From the NCBI RefSeq assembly GCF_002341865.1, contig NZ_DDOV01000074.1, positions 72,885 to 105,906 on the forward strand: a stretch of DNA of 33,022 bases, read 5' to 3'. The DNA comes from Clostridium sp. UBA2485. GTDB taxonomy: Bacteria > Bacillota > Clostridia > Clostridiales > Clostridiaceae. The notes beneath the pieces are model-generated. The model was given only the letters and a program-made list of their open reading frames with translations. It was not told the origin of the DNA and searched no databases. This document shows positions 15,408-24,392 of the stretch, in pieces. Position 1 is the stretch's first letter. Each line of letters starts with the position of its first letter. The position numbers were made by a program, and so were the translations under genes.

Positions 15408-15545
15408 ATGGAATTTAATATTAGCAATATGACAGACAAAAATCAAAAATATAGTAGTTCCGTTGCAAAAAATGGAAATATTAATTTTAACGGGAGTAGT
15501 CTGTCCTTTTTTAAGTATATTGCTAATATAAGTGTAAATCCATGA
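15408..15545 (+). CDS. Small 45-residue protein or leader peptide
   Basis: AAAGGAGGG (15393-15401 region) is one of the strongest ribosome binding sites in the window and is spaced well from ATG 15408. The ORF starts MEFNISNMTDKNQKYSSSVA, is rich in Asn and Ser, and ends FFKYIANISVNP before TGA 15543. It has its own promoter upstream and a strong terminator downstream (15586-15610), so a dedicated transcript of about 260 bases is likely. I do not recognise the peptide. It may be a free small protein, or a leader peptide for the ABC-F gene that starts 200 bases later. Within the ORF, GACAGAC (15431-15437) can pair with GTCTGTC (15499-15505). Confidence 0.6.
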   Translation: MEFNISNMTDKNQKYSSSVAKNGNINFNGSSLSFFKYIANISVNP

Positions 15546-15585
15546 GTATATCTTTAGCTTTTTTATAAGGAAAAGTGTTTTTTTG

Positions 15586-15616
15586 AGCTCTATGGGTTTT
15601 CCATAGAGCTTTTAAT
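15586..15616 (+). terminator. Strong terminator between the small ORF and the ABC-F gene
   Basis: AGCTCTATGG (15586-15595) pairs perfectly with CCATAGAGCT (15601-15610) around GTTTT, then TTTAAT. Confidence 0.85.
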
Positions 15617-15641
15617 ATTTAAAAAAGAATAGCTATTCTTG

Positions 15642-15707
15642 TAAGCCAATATGTCCATAAGTATGAGCGAAAGCTTTATGGATATTATTAGGCTTATTTT
15701 ATTTTAT
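15642..15707 (+). terminator. Long GNRA-capped hairpin before the ABC-F gene
   Basis: TAAGCC (15642-15647) pairs with GGCTTA (15691-15696). Inside, ATGTCCATAA pairs with TTATGGATAT, and the apex is AGC-GAAA-GCT. ATTTTATTTT follows. Terminator-like, directly in front of the ABC-F ribosome binding site; probably a leader element for that gene. Confidence 0.7.
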
Positions 15708-15745
15708 AAAAAATTAATATTAGAGAAATATATGGAGGGATTAAT

Positions 15746-17662
15746 ATGATAGAGTTAGCTTTAAATAAAGTTTTAAAGTACTATGGAGCTACAATGATTT
15801 TAGAGGATGTAAGTTTTGAGGTTCATAGCGGAGAAAGAGTAGGATTAATAGGAAGAAATGGATGTGGTAAAAGTACACTTTTGAAAATAATTGGTGGAAT
15901 AGAAAGTAGTGATGGAGGCATGGTAACTGTAAGAAAAGATGCAACCATAGGATATTTAGATCAACTTCCTCAGTATAATGATGATTTTAGGGTAATAGAT
16001 GTACTTGATTTAGCTTTTAATGAAGCTAATGAGATTGCAAGAGAGATGAAGGTACTAGAAAATAAAATGTCCATATTTCAAGGAAAAGATTTAGAAAAAA
16101 TTTTATATAAATATGAGGAGTTACAAAAATCTTTTGAAATTTTAGGAGGATATGATATAGAAGAAAAACTAAGTAAGATTTGTAATGGCTTAAAAATTAC
16201 TGAGGGTTTTAAAAATAGAATATTCAATAGTTTAAGTGGCGGAGAAAAAACTACTGTAATATTGGGTAAGATATTACTAGAGTCACCTGAGATTTTGCTC
16301 TTAGATGAACCTTCTAATCATTTAGATTTAAAATCTATAGAGTGGCTTGAGGATTATTTAAAGGAGTATAAAGGAGTATCAATTATTGTTTCACATGATA
16401 GATATTTCTTAGATAGAGTTGTTAATAAAATTGTAGAAATCGAAGATATGGTATCTACAGTTTATATAGGAAATTATTCTTCATATGTTAAAGAAAAAGA
16501 AGATAATATTCTTAGAATGTTAGAAGCTTATGAAAATCAGCAAAAGAAGATAAAATCTATGGAAAAAACTATAAAGGATTTAAGGGAATGGGGAAAAAGA
16601 GCTGACAATGTTAAATTTTTCAAAAGAGCAGCAAGTATGGAAAAACGGTTAGAAAAAATGGAAAAATTTCAAAGACCCAAAATAGAGAAAGAAAATATAA
16701 AATTATCACTAGAGGTAAAAAATCGTTCTGGTAAAGAAGTAATAAAAATTAAAGAGTTGAGTAAAAGATTCAATGATAAGATTTTACTAGATAAAGCTAA
16801 TTTTCTTTTAACTTATGGAGAAAAAATAGCTCTTATTGGAGACAATGGTACAGGAAAATCAACACTTTTGAAAATACTTTTAAATAATTTTGATGAAAGC
16901 TTTAATGAAAAAGAATATTGTGGAGATAGTGGTATGGCAGAGTTAGGGGCTTCAGTAAAGTTAGGCTATTTACCTCAAAAGATTAAGTTTAACAATGAGG
17001 ATAATATTGTTTTAGAGTGTTTTAGAGAAGACGTTTCAATAACTGAAGGTAAGGCAAGGGAGTATCTTGCAAAATATATGTTTTTTGGTGAAGAAGTTTT
17101 TAAAAAAGTCAAAAACCTTTCTGGTGGAGAAAGAAGTAGATTATGTTTATGCAAACTTATGTATAATGAGATTAATTTACTAATATTAGATGAGCCTACT
17201 AACCATTTAGATATTGACTCAAGAGAAGTATTAGAAGAGTGCTTAAAAGAATTTGAAGGTAGTATCTTCTTTGTATCTCATGATAGATATTTTATAAATC
17301 AACTATGCCATGGTATAGTTGAATTAAATAGTGGTAAATTAAATTCATATATAGGTGACTATGATTATTATAAAGAAAAGAAAAATGAGGAGAAAAATAA
17401 AGTAAAAGCCATAAATGAAAAAACTATTAGTAAAAAAAGTTATAAAAGTGTTAATGAAGATAAAAGGTTAAAAAATAAAGAAAAAAAAGTGGAAGATTTA
17501 GAAGAGGAAATATCATGTCTAGAGATAAGATTAAAAAATATTGAGAAAGAGATGGTATCCGACTCTATAGATTATGAAAGTTTAAATACTTTATATGAGG
17601 AAAAATTATTTATAGAAAATAGTTTAGAAGAACTAATAAAAAAATGGGAACAATTGATTTAA
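15746..17662 (+). CDS. ABC-F family ATPase (ribosome-associated, YdiF/Uup type)
   Basis: 638 residues. Two ABC domains without membrane helices: the first with Walker A GRNGCGKST (36-44), signature LSGGEKTT and Walker B ILLLDEPSNHLD; the second with GDNGTGKST, LSGGERSR and ILDEPTNHLD. A charged linker of about 80 residues (EAYENQQKKIKSMEKTIKDL onward) joins them, and the last ~85 residues form a Lys/Glu-rich coiled coil. Known: ABC-F proteins bind the ribosomal E site to rescue stalled ribosomes or confer antibiotic protection. Length and C-terminal coiled coil favour a YdiF/Uup-type housekeeping member over short resistance proteins, but the structured leader resembles those of inducible ABC-F resistance genes. 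GGAGGGA precedes the ATG. The lipase gene follows after 71 bases and may be co-transcribed. Confidence 0.93.
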   Translation: MIELALNKVLKYYGATMILEDVSFEVHSGERVGLIGRNGCGKSTLLKIIGGIESSDGGMVTVRKDATIGYLDQLPQYNDDFRVIDVLDLAFNEANEIAREMKVLENKMSIFQGKDLEKILYKYEELQKSFEILGGYDIEEKLSKICNGLKITEGFKNRIFNSLSGGEKTTVILGKILLESPEILLLDEPSNHLDLKSIEWLEDYLKEYKGVSIIVSHDRYFLDRVVNKIVEIEDMVSTVYIGNYSSYVKEKEDNILRMLEAYENQQKKIKSMEKTIKDLREWGKRADNVKFFKRAASMEKRLEKMEKFQRPKIEKENIKLSLEVKNRSGKEVIKIKELSKRFNDKILLDKANFLLTYGEKIALIGDNGTGKSTLLKILLNNFDESFNEKEYCGDSGMAELGASVKLGYLPQKIKFNNEDNIVLECFREDVSITEGKAREYLAKYMFFGEEVFKKVKNLSGGERSRLCLCKLMYNEINLLILDEPTNHLDIDSREVLEECLKEFEGSIFFVSHDRYFINQLCHGIVELNSGKLNSYIGDYDYYKEKKNEEKNKVKAINEKTISKKSYKSVNEDKRLKNKEKKVEDLEEEISCLEIRLKNIEKEMVSDSIDYESLNTLYEEKLFIENSLEELIKKWEQLI

Positions 17663-17733
17663 TATAGTTTATTTTCAAGAGCAAAATATTTATTGTATAT
17701 GTATAGTTATAACTTAATTAAAGGAGTGAGTTT

Positions 17734-18687
17734 ATGAAGGAGAGAATGGGGCTTGCTCTAGCTGGTGGTGGAGGAAAAGGCGCTTATGAAATAGGAGTAT
17801 GGAGAGCACTTAAAGATTATGGGATAGAGGATTCTATAGGTGCTGTAGCAGGAGCATCTATAGGAGCATTAAATGGGGTATTATTTGCTTTAGGTGAATA
17901 TGACTTAGCCTTAAATCTATGGACTTCTATATCACCAGAAAAGGCATTTGGAAAAGAAAATAAAAAAGAAAATATCGTAGAAACTATTAAAGAAAACTAT
18001 GATGATAAAAAAATGAAAAATACTAATGGTGAAAAAAGTTATTTAAAAGAAAAAAAAAATATTTATTATTTAAGATGTTTAAAGGAGAGCTATATAAAGT
18101 TTAGAGAAAGGAAAAGAAGTGTAAGTTTAAAGAAACGAATTGAAGATATGGAGGTTAATGGTATATTCTCTAAAGAAGGGATAATAAATATTTTAGATAA
18201 TTTAGTAGATTTAGAGAGATTGTCTCATACGGATATAGAATGTTTTGCTTCTTGTTGCAAAGCTCCTTTAAATAAACCTAAAATACTTTGTTATAGAAGT
18301 AATATGAACACAGAATATTTTAAATTAAATAACTGTGAAAAAGAAAAAGTTAAAACAATTTTATTAGCAACTTCAGCCCTTCCACTAGTTTTTGGTACAG
18401 AAATTATTGATGATATTGAGTATGTTGATGGGGGGATTGTAGAAAATATACCAATACTACCTTTGTATGAAGCAGGATATAAAAAAATAATAGCAGTTCA
18501 TTTAAAAAAAGGTTATATAATAGATAAAGAACCTTTTCCAGGTCTAGAAATTATTGAAATTATACCTAGTGAACCTATTGGAGATTTTTTTAATGGAACT
18601 TTAGACTTCTCATTAGAGAATGCCCTAAAAAGAATGGAGCTTGGATATAAGGATACAGTTAAAATTATAAAAGAACTAAAACTTTAA
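17734..18687 (+). CDS. Patatin-like phospholipase
   Basis: 317 residues, cytoplasmic. The patatin core is clear: the oxyanion-hole glycine run GLALAGGGGKGAYEIGVW (about 6-23), the nucleophile elbow GASIG with Ser42, and the catalytic Asp in YVDGGIVENIP (Asp232), giving the Ser-Asp dyad. Residues about 75-135 form a lysine-rich insertion of unknown role (KENKKENIVETIKE onward). Known: bacterial patatins hydrolyse phospholipid or neutral-lipid esters. Substrate here is unknown. AAAGGAGTGAG precedes the ATG; no terminator separates it from the ABC-F gene 71 bases upstream, and a strong one follows. Confidence 0.92.
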   Translation: MKERMGLALAGGGGKGAYEIGVWRALKDYGIEDSIGAVAGASIGALNGVLFALGEYDLALNLWTSISPEKAFGKENKKENIVETIKENYDDKKMKNTNGEKSYLKEKKNIYYLRCLKESYIKFRERKRSVSLKKRIEDMEVNGIFSKEGIINILDNLVDLERLSHTDIECFASCCKAPLNKPKILCYRSNMNTEYFKLNNCEKEKVKTILLATSALPLVFGTEIIDDIEYVDGGIVENIPILPLYEAGYKKIIAVHLKKGYIIDKEPFPGLEIIEIIPSEPIGDFFNGTLDFSLENALKRMELGYKDTVKIIKELKL

Positions 18688-18717
18688 TAATGAATAATTA
18701 AGAAATAACAATTATAG

Positions 18718-18748
18718 AAACTTCTCCCTTTGTGGAGAAGTTTTAACT
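18718..18748 (+). terminator. Terminator of the patatin gene
   Basis: AAACTTCTCC (18718-18727) pairs with GGAGAAGTTT (18734-18743) around CTTTGT, followed by TAA and T's. Confidence 0.9.
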
Positions 18749-18864
18749 TGTTTTTTGAAAAAGCTACTTAGATATTTCTATTATAAAGTAATTAAGAGGC
18801 TATTAAAAAATTAATTTAAATAAAGCTAATTTAATTTTTAATTGTCAACAGCCAGTTAATTAAG

Positions 18865-19596
18865 CTATTCTTCATTTATAAAGCTTAATGCCTTTCCTAT
18901 ACTTTCATTTATAACTAAGTGAGCATAATTATCATAAGGAGTAGAGGATTTATTTATTAATACTAAATTTTTTCCATTAAAATATCTTATAAGACTAGCA
19001 GCTGGATAAACAACTAAAGATGTACCGCCTACAATTAGAGTATCCGCATTTGCAATAGCTTCTATAGAGTCAGTTAAAATTTGTTGGTCTAGAGATTCTT
19101 CATACAATACAACATTTGGTCTTACAATGCCACCACAATTATCACAATAAGGTACTAATGTATCACTATCTAAAACATAATTTAAACTAAAATTTTTATT
19201 ACATTTTATACAGAAATTTTTATGAACAGATCCATGAAGTTCGAAAACATTTCTACTTCCTGCAAGTTGATGTAATCCATCTATATTTTGAGTTATAACC
19301 GCTTTTAGTTTACCTATTTTTTCAAGCTTTGATAGAGCATAATGACAATTATTAGGAGAAGCATTAGGATATAACATTTTTTCTTTGTAAAATCTAAAGA
19401 AATCTTCTGGATATCTTATGAAAAAACTGTGGCTTAATATTTCTTCAGGATTATATTTCTTATTATTAGAAGAATTATATAATCCTTCAGCAGATCTAAA
19501 ATCAGGTATAGAAGATTCTGTAGATACCCCTGCACCGCCAAAAAATACTATATTATTGGAGTTTTTAATAATATGTTTTAAATTTTCAATGCACAT
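18865..19596 (-). CDS. Sir2-family NAD-dependent protein deacylase
   Basis: 243 residues, standard size. NAD site: FFGGAGVSTESSIPDFRS near the N-terminus and TQNIDGLHQLAG with the conserved Gln-Asn-Asp; the catalytic base is in ELHGS. Four zinc cysteines occur as CIKCNKNF and CDNCGG. The late VGGTSLVVYPAA block completes the Rossmann fold. Known: sirtuins remove acetyl or longer acyl groups from lysines, consuming NAD, for example on acetyl-CoA synthetase. Start ATG 19596 follows GAGGTGAT. It stands alone, convergent with the patatin gene and divergent from ung. Confidence 0.96.
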   Translation of the reverse strand: MCIENLKHIIKNSNNIVFFGGAGVSTESSIPDFRSAEGLYNSSNNKKYNPEEILSHSFFIRYPEDFFRFYKEKMLYPNASPNNCHYALSKLEKIGKLKAVITQNIDGLHQLAGSRNVFELHGSVHKNFCIKCNKNFSLNYVLDSDTLVPYCDNCGGIVRPNVVLYEESLDQQILTDSIEAIANADTLIVGGTSLVVYPAASLIRYFNGKNLVLINKSSTPYDNYAHLVINESIGKALSFINEE

Positions 19597-19988
19597 GTAA
19601 TCACCTCATAATTATTATACCAAAGATTAATGGAATAAAAAGTCTTTTAAAGACAAAAAATGCTATAAAAATATAATACCTAAATTTTTTATTTTTAAAT
19701 TAGTATATTTATTATAATTGTCAACCCAATTGTGATTTTAGTAGGTAAACATAAGAAAGCGAGAATGAACTATAATATTTATAAATAGTATGCACATTCA
19801 TTATAAGCCATAAACTTTTATTTTTTGTTATAATAATGTATAGCATATATTTACCAGATAAAAATAGAGTATATTTAAGAAAGAGAGTGTTCAATATAGA
19901 TTTAGGAGTTAAGATACATTAAAGAGATAAGCTTATAATAAAAGTAGTATAAAACTTAAAATTATAATAATTAAAAAAGGAGATAAAT
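19597..19988. other. Intergenic region between the sirtuin gene and ung
   Basis: About 390 AT-rich bases with divergent promoters expected. I see no reading frame with a ribosome binding site, and no LexA-type box that would link ung to an SOS response. Confidence 0.45.
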
Positions 19989-20663
19989 ATGGTTGTTTTA
20001 AATAATGATTGGGATGAACTATTAAAAGATGAGTTTGAGAAAGACTATTATAAAAAACTTAGACAATTTTTAGTTGAAGAGTATAAGACTAAAACTATTT
20101 ATCCAGATAAGTACAATATATTTAATGCTTTAAAGTTAACTTCATATAAGGATGCAAAAATAGTTATGTTAGGTCAGGATCCTTACCATGGACCTAACCA
20201 AGCTCATGGATTAGCATTTTCAGTAAAGCCAGGGGTACAAACACCACCTTCATTGCTCAATATGTATAAAGAGCTTCATAATACCTTAGGCTGTTATATA
20301 CCTAATAATGGACATTTAGTTAATTGGGCAGAACAAGGAATATTATTACTTAATACAGCACTTACTGTTAGAGCAGGAGAAGCAAATTCTCATAGAAATA
20401 AGGGATGGGAGATATTTACTGATAGAGTAATCTCGATTTTAAATGATAGAGAGAATCCGGTGATATTTATTCTTTGGGGAAATAATGCAAAAGAAAAAGT
20501 TAAGCTTATAACAAATAAGAATCATTTTATATTGAAGGCAGCCCATCCAAGTCCATTATCTGCCAGTAGAGGATTTTTTGGATGTAATCATTTTATGAAA
20601 GCTAATGATATATTAAAAAGCTTAAATAAAAATCCAATTGATTGGCAGATTAAAAATATATAA
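19989..20663 (+). CDS. ung: Uracil-DNA glycosylase, family 1
   Basis: 224 residues, full length. The water-activating motif GQDPYHGPNQAHGLAFSV has Asp64, and the leucine-intercalation loop HPSPLSASRGFFGC has the catalytic His186; both match the E. coli family positions within a residue or so. Removes uracil from DNA as the first step of base excision repair; exonuclease III in this window acts on the resulting abasic site. AAAAGGAG precedes the ATG. A single gene with its own terminator. Confidence 0.97.
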   Translation: MVVLNNDWDELLKDEFEKDYYKKLRQFLVEEYKTKTIYPDKYNIFNALKLTSYKDAKIVMLGQDPYHGPNQAHGLAFSVKPGVQTPPSLLNMYKELHNTLGCYIPNNGHLVNWAEQGILLLNTALTVRAGEANSHRNKGWEIFTDRVISILNDRENPVIFILWGNNAKEKVKLITNKNHFILKAAHPSPLSASRGFFGCNHFMKANDILKSLNKNPIDWQIKNI

Positions 20664-20711
20664 ATGGGCTACAATTGATTTATTTTTGAAAGAACTACAT
20701 AACATATTTTT

Positions 20712-20745
20712 AAAAACTAGCAATGAATTTGCTAGTTTTTAAAAT
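20712..20745 (+). terminator. Terminator of ung
   Basis: AAAAACTAGCAA (20712-20723) pairs with TTGCTAGTTTTT (20729-20740) around TGAAT. The core AACTAGCAA/TTGCTAGTT recurs in the terminator after cobT. Confidence 0.88.
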
Positions 20746-20888
20746 TTATCCATTATTTTAAATTATAATTTGAATAATAATTTTAATAGTGATTTCTTAG
20801 TTTCATTAAGACCTAGGAAATGAAATATTTTTTAAGAATATTTAAATATTCTATGGGAGAAGCTAAAATTGAGAAAGGAGTGGTTAGA

Positions 20889-21044
20889 ATGAGTAGTAAG
20901 ATGAGAAACACCAAAAATAATAAAATGCAGGACGGAAAATTTAAAAAGAAAAATATAAAGCATGATCCTCAAGCGGAGAGCGCTAGAGCAGTGTTTGGTG
21001 AGCCTAAAGCTAAAGAATATGATCCAACAGATTTTAAAATATAG
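20889..21044 (+). CDS. Small basic 51-residue protein
   Basis: Start at ATG 20889, eight bases after AAAGGAG (20874-20880); a longer in-frame reading from 20820 lacks a ribosome binding site. The peptide has a Lys/Asn-rich N-terminal half (KMRNTKNNKMQDGKFKKK) and a more conserved-looking C-terminal half with HDPQAESARAVFGEPKAKEY. It is hydrophilic, without signal or membrane segment. I believe related short proteins exist widely in Clostridium (perhaps the family named CPC_1213), but I am not certain and no function is known to me. A hairpin follows at 21134-21157. Confidence 0.65.
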   Translation: MSSKMRNTKNNKMQDGKFKKKNIKHDPQAESARAVFGEPKAKEYDPTDFKI

Positions 21045-21133
21045 TATTAGAAATACATTAATGTACGCTTAAGATTTATTAAGTTTTATTGATTTTATTA
21101 TATTTATGGCATAAACTTATATTAGTTTAAGTA

Positions 21134-21165
21134 ACAGATGATATATTTGTCATCTGTTTATTCTA
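21134..21165 (+). terminator. Hairpin between the 51-aa gene and cobT
   Basis: ACAGATGA (21134-21141) pairs with TCATCTGT (21150-21157), followed by TTATTCTATTT. Acts as a weak terminator for the small gene, close to the cobT ribosome binding site. Confidence 0.6.
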
Positions 21166-21187
21166 TTTGATAAGGGGAGAAGCTTCC

Positions 21188-22264
21188 ATGGATATATTAA
21201 ACAATGCTTTAGAAAGTATAAAACCTTCATATAAAGAAGTGGAGGAGAAAGCTTGGGTAAGATTAGATTCATTGTCCAAGCCTATAGGTAGTTTAGGAAT
21301 ATTAGAAGATATAGTATCAAAAATCGCTGGAATAACAGGTGATATCTATAATGAGGTATATAAGAGAAATATTATTATAATGTGTGCTGATAATGGTGTA
21401 GTAGAAGAGGGTGTAAGTACTTGTCCTCAAAAAGTAACAGAAACAGTGACTTACAATTTTACTAAAGGGATTACAGGAGTATGTGTACTTTCGGATTTTA
21501 CTAACACTGATTTAACTATAGTAGATATTGGGATAAACTCTGATATAAAAAGTGATAAAATAATAAATAAAAAAATTTCTTATGGTACAAAAAATATGAC
21601 TAAGGAACCTGCAATGACTAGAGAACAAGCAATAAAAGCTATAGAAACAGGAATTGAAGTTGTAGATGAACTAGTAAGTCAAGGTTATAATATTTTAGGT
21701 ACTGGAGAAATGGGAATAGGAAATACTACAACAAGTGCAGCGGTATTAAGTGTGTTATCCGGGATTGATGTGGACAAAGTTACTGGAAAAGGTTCTGGAC
21801 TTACAGATGAACAGCTAAATCATAAAATAGAAGTTATTAAAAAAGCTATTGAGGTAAACAAGCCTTCCAGTAATGATGTAGTAGATGTGTTAAGCAAAGT
21901 AGGAGGATATGATATTGCAGGACTTTGTGGATGTTTTATTGGGGCAGCTAAAAATAGAGTGCCTATAGTTATAGATGGATTTATTGCCTCTGCAGCAGCA
22001 CTTTGTGCACAAAGATTAAATCCACATGCTAGAGAATTTATGTTTCCCTCTCATTTATCTGCTGAACCAGGAGCTTTATATATGATGAAGGAATTAAATT
22101 TAGAACCTATATTAAATTTAAAAATGCGATTAGGTGAAGGTTCAGGATGTCCATTAGCTTTTAATATAATTGATGCAGCACTATATACCATGAAACACAT
22201 GGCAACCTTTGAAGAAGCTAGTATATGTAGAGATGACTATGTTGATATTAGAAAGGAAAATTAA
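21188..22264 (+). CDS. cobT: Nicotinate-nucleotide:dimethylbenzimidazole phosphoribosyltransferase
   Basis: 358 residues. The start is ATG 21188 behind AAGGGGAG (21173-21180); the in-frame TTG at 21167 lies before that site. CobT makes alpha-ribazole phosphate from NaMN and a lower-ligand base, for the nucleotide loop of cobalamin. Visible: SLSKPIGSLGILE near the N-terminus, GEMGIGNTTTSAA (174-186), VIDGFIASAAAL (261-272), and LGEGSGCPLAF with Glu317, the position of the catalytic base in the Salmonella enzyme. No other cob genes are adjacent and no riboswitch precedes it. Inferred role: remodelling or completing salvaged corrinoids; this fits the B12-uptake unit at 6.5-7.9 kb. Confidence 0.96.
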   Translation: MDILNNALESIKPSYKEVEEKAWVRLDSLSKPIGSLGILEDIVSKIAGITGDIYNEVYKRNIIIMCADNGVVEEGVSTCPQKVTETVTYNFTKGITGVCVLSDFTNTDLTIVDIGINSDIKSDKIINKKISYGTKNMTKEPAMTREQAIKAIETGIEVVDELVSQGYNILGTGEMGIGNTTTSAAVLSVLSGIDVDKVTGKGSGLTDEQLNHKIEVIKKAIEVNKPSSNDVVDVLSKVGGYDIAGLCGCFIGAAKNRVPIVIDGFIASAAALCAQRLNPHAREFMFPSHLSAEPGALYMMKELNLEPILNLKMRLGEGSGCPLAFNIIDAALYTMKHMATFEEASICRDDYVDIRKEN

Positions 22265-22338
22265 GAGGAAGATTTTTTAAGCAATTTAAAACTTAGTAAT
22301 GAATTTTAAATTAATAATAAAGAATTAACTTTTTAATG

Positions 22339-22379
22339 GATTTTTTTAACTAGCAATTTCTTTGCTAGTTAAAAAAATC
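22339..22379. terminator. Long hairpin after cobT
   Basis: 18-base perfect arms at 22339-22356 and 22362-22379 around TTTCT, with the core AACTAGCAA/TTGCTAGTT and runs of T and A at the base. Works as a terminator for cobT and is symmetrical enough to act on both strands. Confidence 0.85.
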
Positions 22380-22482
22380 AATTATAAATTTAAAACTAAA
22401 GAAAGAACATTTTAGCATAGGATTAAAATAGAGTTTAAAGATTCATATACAATTCAATATAAGACTTAATGAGGAGGAAATT

Positions 22483-24342
22483 ATGAATGATATAAATTTA
22501 CAACAACCGAAGATAAAAGAAAAAATTCCTCAAAGAATATCAGATGTATTTATTGATTATAAATATTATTTTTTTACTGTCTCAATTCTTTTGATAAAAA
22601 CAATTCTTTTCATGGCAGTAATAGATTCAGTAGGAGCATCTTCTATTAATTTAAATAGAGTGATAACTAATCTACCAGTAATTCCAATCTATTTAAGTAG
22701 TATAATATTACTTTTATCAATAAGTTTGTTGTTTAATAAGAAAACACAATTTAAGATACTATTTATTTTGAATACATTAATATCAATTATCATGATAACA
22801 GATTTATGTTTTTATAGAAGTTTTTCAAGTTATTTTAATTTATTTGTACTTCAAATGGGATCTAATACAGAAAATTTAGGAAGTTCTATTTTAGCTATAT
22901 TTAGACCAATAGACATTTTATTTTTAATAGATATATTTGTAGTTATTTTCTTATTTAAAAAGAGAAAAACAATAAATTCTAATAGAAGAAAAAGTAAAAA
23001 GTTATTTTTTACATTGACTATACTTTCTATTTTATATTTATCTGTAAACTTCTTAAATATAAATAAAAACTTCCAAAGTTTTAGTGGAGAAAAATCTTTT
23101 AGTAAAAGTATGATGCCAAATAATAAAATGTTTTATTTAGGACCTATAGGATATCATGTATATGATTTATACAATTTTTATCTAAATGTAAAACCTTATG
23201 AATTTTCAAAGGAAAAATTACAAGAAATAGATAATTGGTATAAAGATAATGATGAAAATATAATAGATAATAAATATAAAGATATGTTTAAAGGAAAAAA
23301 TTTATTGTTTATTCAAGTTGAATCTCTTGAAAATTTTGTTATAAATAAAGAAGTAAATGGTCAAGAAATAACACCTAATATAAATAAAATGATAAGTAAT
23401 TCTCTGTATTTTGATAACTTTCATGAACAGGTATGGAATGGAAATAGTTCAGATAGTGATTTAATTATGAATACATCAATTCATCCAGTAAGAGAAGGTT
23501 CAACATTTTTTAGATATCCTAATAATACGTATCCATATTCACTTCCAAATTTAATGGAGGGGTTGGGCTATTCTTCTATTGCCATTCATCCAGATAGTGG
23601 AGATTATTGGAATTATAAAAAGGCATTAGCCTCTATTGGATTTGATAAGTTTGTTTCAGCAGAAAATTTAGATACCAGTGAAAAAATAGGATTAGGTATT
23701 AGTGATAAATCTTATTTTAATCAAGCTATTAATTTTATAAAAGAACAAAAACAACCTTTTTATGGCTTTACAGTAACTTTAACTAGTCATACTCCTTTTA
23801 AGCTTCCTAAAGAATATAGAAATCTTAATCTTGATGAGGAGTTTGATAAAAATGAATTAGGAGATTATTTTCAATCAGTTAATTACACTGATAGTGCTAT
23901 AGGAGAATTTATACAAAAATTAGATGAGGAAGGTATACTTGATAATACAGTGGTAGTACTTTATGGAGATCATACTGGCGTTCATAAGTATTTTCAAGAT
24001 AAAATTAATCAAATTGAACCTAAGGAGCAATGGTGGTTAGATAATGAAAATAAAATACCTCTATTAATTTATAGCAAGGGATTAAAGGGCGAAGCTATTT
24101 CTACTTATGGAGGACAAATAGATACGCTTCCTACAGTGGCTTATTTAATGGGAGTAAATAAAGAAAACTATAAATATGCCATGGGGAAAAATTTATTAAA
24201 CAGCAATAAAAATAGTGTAATACTTTCTGATTTTAAAGTTAAAGGAGAGGTAACAGAAAGTGATGTTGAACACCTTGAAAATAGTATAGAGCTCTCTGAC
24301 AAGATTATAAGAGGAGATTATTTTAAGAAAATTTCTAAATAA
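22483..24342 (+). CDS. LtaS-type lipoteichoic acid synthase / phosphoglycerol transferase
   Basis: 619 residues. Five N-terminal membrane helices (about 28-195) are followed by an extracellular sulfatase-fold domain (about 265-590), as in LtaS. Metal and substrate residues: Glu280 in FIQVESLENF, the nucleophile region WNGNSSDSDLIM (319-330), and the GDH motif with Asp496 and His497 in VVLYGDHTGVH. In S. aureus LtaS the nucleophile is Thr300 in a GKTSD context; here the aligned residue is Ser322. The family polymerises glycerol phosphate, taken from phosphatidylglycerol, onto a membrane glycolipid. A serine at that place may be a variant catalytic residue or indicate a different polymer. GAGGAGG precedes the ATG. 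Monocistronic, with a terminator. Confidence 0.9.
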   Translation: MNDINLQQPKIKEKIPQRISDVFIDYKYYFFTVSILLIKTILFMAVIDSVGASSINLNRVITNLPVIPIYLSSIILLLSISLLFNKKTQFKILFILNTLISIIMITDLCFYRSFSSYFNLFVLQMGSNTENLGSSILAIFRPIDILFLIDIFVVIFLFKKRKTINSNRRKSKKLFFTLTILSILYLSVNFLNINKNFQSFSGEKSFSKSMMPNNKMFYLGPIGYHVYDLYNFYLNVKPYEFSKEKLQEIDNWYKDNDENIIDNKYKDMFKGKNLLFIQVESLENFVINKEVNGQEITPNINKMISNSLYFDNFHEQVWNGNSSDSDLIMNTSIHPVREGSTFFRYPNNTYPYSLPNLMEGLGYSSIAIHPDSGDYWNYKKALASIGFDKFVSAENLDTSEKIGLGISDKSYFNQAINFIKEQKQPFYGFTVTLTSHTPFKLPKEYRNLNLDEEFDKNELGDYFQSVNYTDSAIGEFIQKLDEEGILDNTVVVLYGDHTGVHKYFQDKINQIEPKEQWWLDNENKIPLLIYSKGLKGEAISTYGGQIDTLPTVAYLMGVNKENYKYAMGKNLLNSNKNSVILSDFKVKGEVTESDVEHLENSIELSDKIIRGDYFKKISK

Positions 24343-24392
24343 TAAATAGAAAAACTGCTAGATTTAAATTAATAGTATATAAGCAATAAGAG

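Noticed and set aside
20820..20888. 23-codon N-terminal extension of the 51-aa protein
   Set aside because: No ribosome binding site at 20820; AAAGGAG at 20874-20880 points to ATG 20889.
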